The notes below the pieces were generated by a model, which was not told the DNA's origin, did not search any database, and saw only the letters and a program-made list of their open reading frames with translations. A program made the translations under genes and the position numbers. Shown here piece after piece: positions 60,062 through 64,000 of a DNA stretch of 64,000 nucleotides (position 1 is the stretch's first letter; each line of letters opens with the position of its first letter). The DNA is from Emiliania huxleyi CCMP1516 (lineage: Eukaryota > Haptophyta > Isochrysidales > Noelaerhabdaceae): assembly GCF_000372725.1 (NCBI RefSeq), contig NW_005202237.1, positions 64,501 through 128,500 of the forward strand. The letters are read 5' to 3'.

Positions 60062-63000
60062 ATGCTCTTGCTGCTGTCGTGCACGAGCTTATCCTCTCTC
60101 CTGGGCGGCGGCGCTCCTTCACGCACGCTCGCAAAGTTTCGCAGTCCAGCGGTGACGCAGCCGCAGGTGCAGCAGGAGGAGCGGCGTCCCTTCGCGACGA
60201 CCCCTGATTCGCGGGTCTGGGTCGAGGGCAGGGACCTCGTCTTCGCCAGCGGAGAGCAGCAGCACGTCCTCCTCCAAGGCGTCTCAAAGTCTCTGAATGG
60301 CGCCGCCTCTCCTCCGGGCTTCTTCTCGCTCTCGACAAAGCGGCAGAGGTCCAAGCACGAGGTCTCCCTCGGCGTGCTGCGGTGCGACCGACTGCTGAGC
60401 GCCGCCCGCACCAAGCGCTGGTGGATGGGGCCGAGCTTCGGCTCCGGCGCCGCAGACGTGCCTGGCGAGACCCAGTTCCTGCTCTGCGAGGTTGGGAGCG
60501 CTTACGCTCTGCTGCTGCCGCTCGTGGAAGGCGGGTTCCGGTGCACGCTGAGCGGGTCGGGCTCCGGCCTCAAGCTGCTCAGCGAGAGCGGCGACGCTCG
60601 CGTCCGGACGAGCGAAGTATCCAACGCCCTCTACGTCGGCGTCGGAGACGACCCGTTCACGCTCGTCGCCGAGAGCATGGCGGCGGTGGCGGAGCGGCTG
60701 GGCACCTTCCAGGTCAAGGCGGCGAAGCGGCCGCCCGCCGACCGCCACCTCTTCGGCTGGTGCACTTGGGACGCCTTTTACCAGAGCGTCGACCCCGCCG
60801 GGATCCAGGCTGGTCTCCGCTCGCTCAGTGGCGGAGGAGCGCCGCCTCGGATGCTCATCTAACCTAACCCTAACCCAAACCCTAACCCTAACCCTAACCC
60901 TAGGAGCGCCGCCTCGGATGCTCATCATCGACGACGGGTGGCAGACGGTGACCTTTCCTAGACCTTTCCTCGACCTTTCCTAGACCTTTCCTCGACCTTT
61001 CCTCGACCTTTCCTCGACCTTTCCTCGACCTTTCCTGGAACCTTCCCGCAGGTGGCGGACGACCCGGGGAGGGCGAGCGGCGGCGCGGGAGGCGGGTCCG
61101 CCGGTGGCGCGTCTGCGGTGGACGCGGCGGCGTCGAGCGGGCTGGCGGCGGGAGAGGCGGCGAGCGAGGCGGCGGCGGGCGGCGCGGCGGCGGCCGGCGC
61201 GGCGGCGGGGGATGACTACGTGGCGGGCGACGAGAGCACCCTCAACAACCCGACCCTCGCCAACGACACGAACGCCGTCGTCGATTGGGTGTGCAACTGG
61301 TACCGCGACCATGTCGACGGCGCCGACAGATCCGGGACATGTCCCGGACATGTCCCCGCACTGTCTCCACAGGTACCGCGACCATGTCGACGGCGCCGAC
61401 CGGGGCGCGATCGCCGTGCGGCTGTGGCGAGGTCTCGCTCTCACACTTCTGCGGCCGACGCTCCAGAGCTTCTTCGCAGAGCAGACCACCTTCTCGAAGC
61501 GCCTCTCCGCCTTCCGCGCAAACGGAAAGTTCGAGGACCCGTCCGCCGGCCGCAGCCTCCGCTCCTTTGTGCAGTCGCTGCGAGGCGAGTTTGGGCCGCT
61601 GCGCGTGTACTGCTGGCGAGATGTAGCCGAGATAGCAGCCGAGATAGAGATCTCAGAGCGTGGGCCGAGGCGCGTGTACTGCTGACGCGCGCTGCGGGTG
61701 GAGGCGTGGCGCGAGCGGTGCTGCGAGCGGCGCCCCTTCGCCTCGCCGTGCAGACACGATCTCGGCTGCATCTCGGCTGCATCTCGGCTGCGTCTCGGCT
61801 GTATACGGCACACGGCTGCTAATGATGACCTGCTGTGCTCACAGGCACACGCTCGGCGGCTACTGGGGCGGCGTCTGCACCTCCTCGCCCCTCACGGCGC
61901 ATCTCGCCGCGGCGCAGCACTTCCCGCGCCCGACCGACTCGCTGCTCGAGGTGGAGTGGGGGCGGGACGGCTCCTCGCCGCCTCGATGACACGTCCACGA
62001 CACGTCCGCGACGCGTCCGCAGGTCGAGCCGGCGCTCGGATGGGACGCCGCCGCCGTCTGCGGCGTGGGGGCCGTCGGAGAGGGGCGCGAGATCGAGCTA
62101 TTCCACGGCGCTTGGGTGTAGCCGAGATGGAGCCGAGATGGAGCCGGGGATGGAGCCGAGACGTAGCTGGAGCCGAGGCGAGCTCGCCCGTGACGCGCCC
62201 TTCGCGCGGTCTCAGGCATCCACTCGTACCTCGCCGAGAGCGGCGTCGACGGCGTCAAGGTGGACGCGCAGTCGGGGCTCGGCCCGCTCGGGTGCGGGTT
62301 CGGGGGAGGGCCTCGAGTCGTGTCGCGCCACGTCGGCGCGAAGCGGCGTCGGTATGGCGGGCCGAGTGGAAGGAGCACCGAGTCCGAGGAGTGGTGATGA
62401 CGAATCAGGCGCTATGGAGGCGTCGGTGGGCGAGCACTTTCGCGGCAACCGGTGCATCAACTGCATGTGCCACTCGAGCGAAAACCTGTGCGCCGCTGCC
62501 GCGAGACTCGCTGCCCCGCGACACTTCCGAGACACTTCCGAGACACCTCCTAGGTACCACTACCGCGAGACCTCGCTCCTCCGCGCGGCAGACGACTTTT
62601 ACCCGGACGAGCCGGCGGCCCAGCCCGTGCACTTGGCGCACGTGTCGTACAACTCGCTCTTCCTCGGCGAGATAGGCCACGTCGACTGGGACATGTTCAC
62701 GTCGACACACTCCGATGCGCACATGCACGCGGCGGCGCGCGCGGTGGGCGGTTGTCCAATCTACGTCTCGGACCAGCCCGGGGAGCACGACTTCGACTTG
62801 CTGCGCACACTCGTCCTGCCCGACGGCACGGCGCTGCTCGCGCGGCACGCGGGCAGGCCGACGCGAGACGTCCTCTTCAGCGACGTCAACGCGGACGGCG
62901 TATCGGCGCTCAAGATTTGGAACGAGAACGCGTGCACGGGCGTGGTCGGCGCGTTCAACGTGCAGGGCGCGCGCTGGGACCGCGCGACCCGCCGCTTCGA

Positions 63001-63616
63001 GCAGGCAGCGGCGGAGGAGGAGGAGGAGGAGGGCGGCGGCGCGGTGACAGCCCTCCTCCGCCCCGCTGACGTGGCTCCGTTCGGCCGCCGCGAGATTGCG
63101 GCGGAGGAGGGGGAGGACGGGGCGAGGGGTGGCGGGGGCTCCTCCCCGGCCGCGCCTCCTCCCGCCGAGTACGCGCTGTACACGCACCGCGCAGAGGGGC
63201 TGCGCGTGCTCGGGGCAGAGGACGCGGTCGAGGTGCGGCTGGCGGCGAGGGAGTGGGAGATCGTAGTCGTCGCCCCCGTCCGCGCGGAGGGGGAGGTGCG
63301 GTGGGCGCCGCTCGGCCTGCTCGACATGCTCAACGGCGGGGGCGCGGTCCTCTCCTCCTCCCTCGCCCTCTCCTCCCCTCCAGGAGAGGCGGCTGCCACC
63401 GCAGTGGTGCGGGCGGCTGGCCGGATCGGCGCCTTTGCGCGGCCGGCGCCGCTCGAGGTGTGCGTGGACGGCTCGCCCGTCCGCTTCGAGTACGACGAGG
63501 GGAGCGGCTTGCTGACCGTGAACGTCGCCGCGGACGGCGCCGAGGTCGAGCCGCTCGAGCTCCGCGCGCGCTGGGGGCCTCCGGCGGAAGAGGAGGAGGA
63601 GGAGCAACAGTCGTGA
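60062..63616 (+). CDS. Raffinose synthase / seed-imbibition type GH36 glycoside hydrolase family protein
   Basis: Nine exons (60062-60830, 60904-60947, 61052-61299, 61373-61615, 61845-61950, 62023-62107, 62216-62356, 62409-62487, 62554-63616) sum exactly to 925 residues. HLFGWCTWDAFYQSV (230-243), MLIIDDGWQT, VYCWHTLGGYWGGV, IHSYLAESGVDGVKVDAQSG (with the nucleophile Asp in KVD), SLLRAADDFYPDEPA, HVSYNSLFLGEIGHVDWDMF, AVGGCPIYVSDQPGEHDFDL and GRPTRDVLFSDVN are all family signatures. These enzymes move galactosyl groups to or from sucrose-type oligosaccharides, or act as alkaline alpha-galactosidases; which applies is not clear. The start MLLLLSCTSLSSLL may be a signal peptide. Residues encoded by 61052-61240 form a Gly/Ala-rich insert not usual in the family. 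Four introns begin with copies of the next exon, and four are modelled with GC donors. Confidence 0.88.
60861..60902 (+). repeat. Interstitial telomeric repeat in intron 1 of the raffinose synthase gene
   Basis: About seven CCCTAA units (two imperfect: CCTAA, CCCAAA) run from 60861 to the acceptor AG at 60902-60903. They fill the 3' half of a 73-bp intron and supply both CTAAC branch-like strings and the TAG acceptor. A shorter run (CACCCTAACCCTAG) lies in OAT intron 1 near 57655. Confidence 0.9.
60952..61040 (+). repeat. 11-bp minisatellite in intron 2
   Basis: About eight units of ACCTTTCCTCG (variant ACCTTTCCTAG) fill intron 2 (60948-61051). The units are pyrimidine-rich on the coding strand and several end in TAG or AC, next to the acceptor CCCGCAG. 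Confidence 0.9.
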
Positions 63617-64000
63617 GCCCCCGGCTGAGGGCTTCACTGACCTGATCCACGAGTGTGGCCCACGGGTTTATTTCCGGCGTCTCTCGCGGTGCGCGCGAGG
63701 GGAGAGCCGAGACGGGAGCGGCGCGGGGTTCATGCCATGAGATGCCATGAGATCCATGTCCATGCTGGACACATTCTGCGACAGAAAGATGCATGTGAAG
63801 CGCGAGACGCGTGTCCGGCGGTGCGGCGGAGTTCTACCTTTCCGCCATTTATTGTTGTGCTCATGCCACTCTTCTCTTTATGTTATGTGCTTTGATTTAT
63901 GACCGCGCACACACAAGATATAAAGAGGGCGTGGCTAAAAGGCGGCTCTGCGCCCGCCCGGATGCCGCGCGCTCACATCTCACAAGCGGCACGAGGCGCC
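63617..64000. other. 3' flank at the window edge, no gene seen
   Basis: The stretch has repeated GAGATGCCATGAGATCCATG-like sequence near 63735 and an AT-richer segment with ATTTATTGTTGTG. No gene start or RNA gene is recognised before the edge. Confidence 0.4.

Overview
The window is GC-rich nuclear DNA from a eukaryote, most likely a haptophyte-type unicellular alga. The evidence is: small introns close to 70 bp, about half with apparent GC-AG borders; an acyl-lipid desaturase with a signal-plus-transit style presequence; a V-ATPase subunit A, a Ufm1 protease and a GT29 sialyltransferase; CCCTAA-type telomeric repeats inside an intron; and many microsatellites and dispersed repeats. No rRNA, tRNA, CRISPR array or bacterial operon was recognised. 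Gene models were made by eye from reading frames, conserved protein motifs and splice borders. Multi-exon models were kept only when the exons joined in frame and summed to a multiple of three. None has RNA support.

Layout. 0-5.4 kb: 3' end of an Asp/Glu racemase, a sulfotransferase, and an M8 (leishmanolysin) metalloprotease joined to a tetraspanin-like membrane module. 6-7 kb: a PX-domain protein. 7-9.2 kb: a dispersed repeat (copy A) broken by nested insertions. 9.4-17.7 kb: a glycosyltransferase with a lectin-like tail, a hypothetical protein, a Pro/Cys-rich membrane protein, a plastid-type desaturase and an acidic hypothetical. 18.9-24.1 kb: V-ATPase A, a GT29 sialyltransferase with a MITE just upstream, and a FAM210/DUF1279 protein. 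24.9-31.1 kb: a long coiled-coil protein, a TPM-domain protein and ITPase. 32.4-40.7 kb: a PC-esterase (TBL/CASD1-like), a small protein, a CRAL-TRIO-like protein, repeat copy B, an EDR2_C protein and a Ufm1 protease. 42.6-49.4 kb: a DDX27/Drs1 helicase, a hypothetical protein, repeat copy D, an RsuA-type pseudouridine synthase and an ARGLU1-like fragment that ends at a 100-N gap. 51-56 kb: a CUE protein, a coiled-coil protein and a Pro-rich secreted protein. 56-63.6 kb: repeat copy C, ornithine aminotransferase and a GH36 raffinose-synthase-type protein.

The genes form no operon or obvious pathway cluster. Several do act on secretory-pathway glycans (sulfotransferase, glycosyltransferase, sialyltransferase, PC-esterase), and others are housekeeping genes.

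The most striking signal is how the introns are built. In at least 15 of the 40 introns modelled, the first 15-30 bases of the intron are a diverged copy of the first bases of the next exon, so the intron sits inside a tandem duplication. In the aminotransferase gene this reaches a 14-unit array of 65-bp repeats, each unit carrying its own donor and acceptor. In the raffinose synthase gene the duplication is separated by telomeric repeats. This looks like ongoing intron birth by tandem duplication, closely linked to GC donors.
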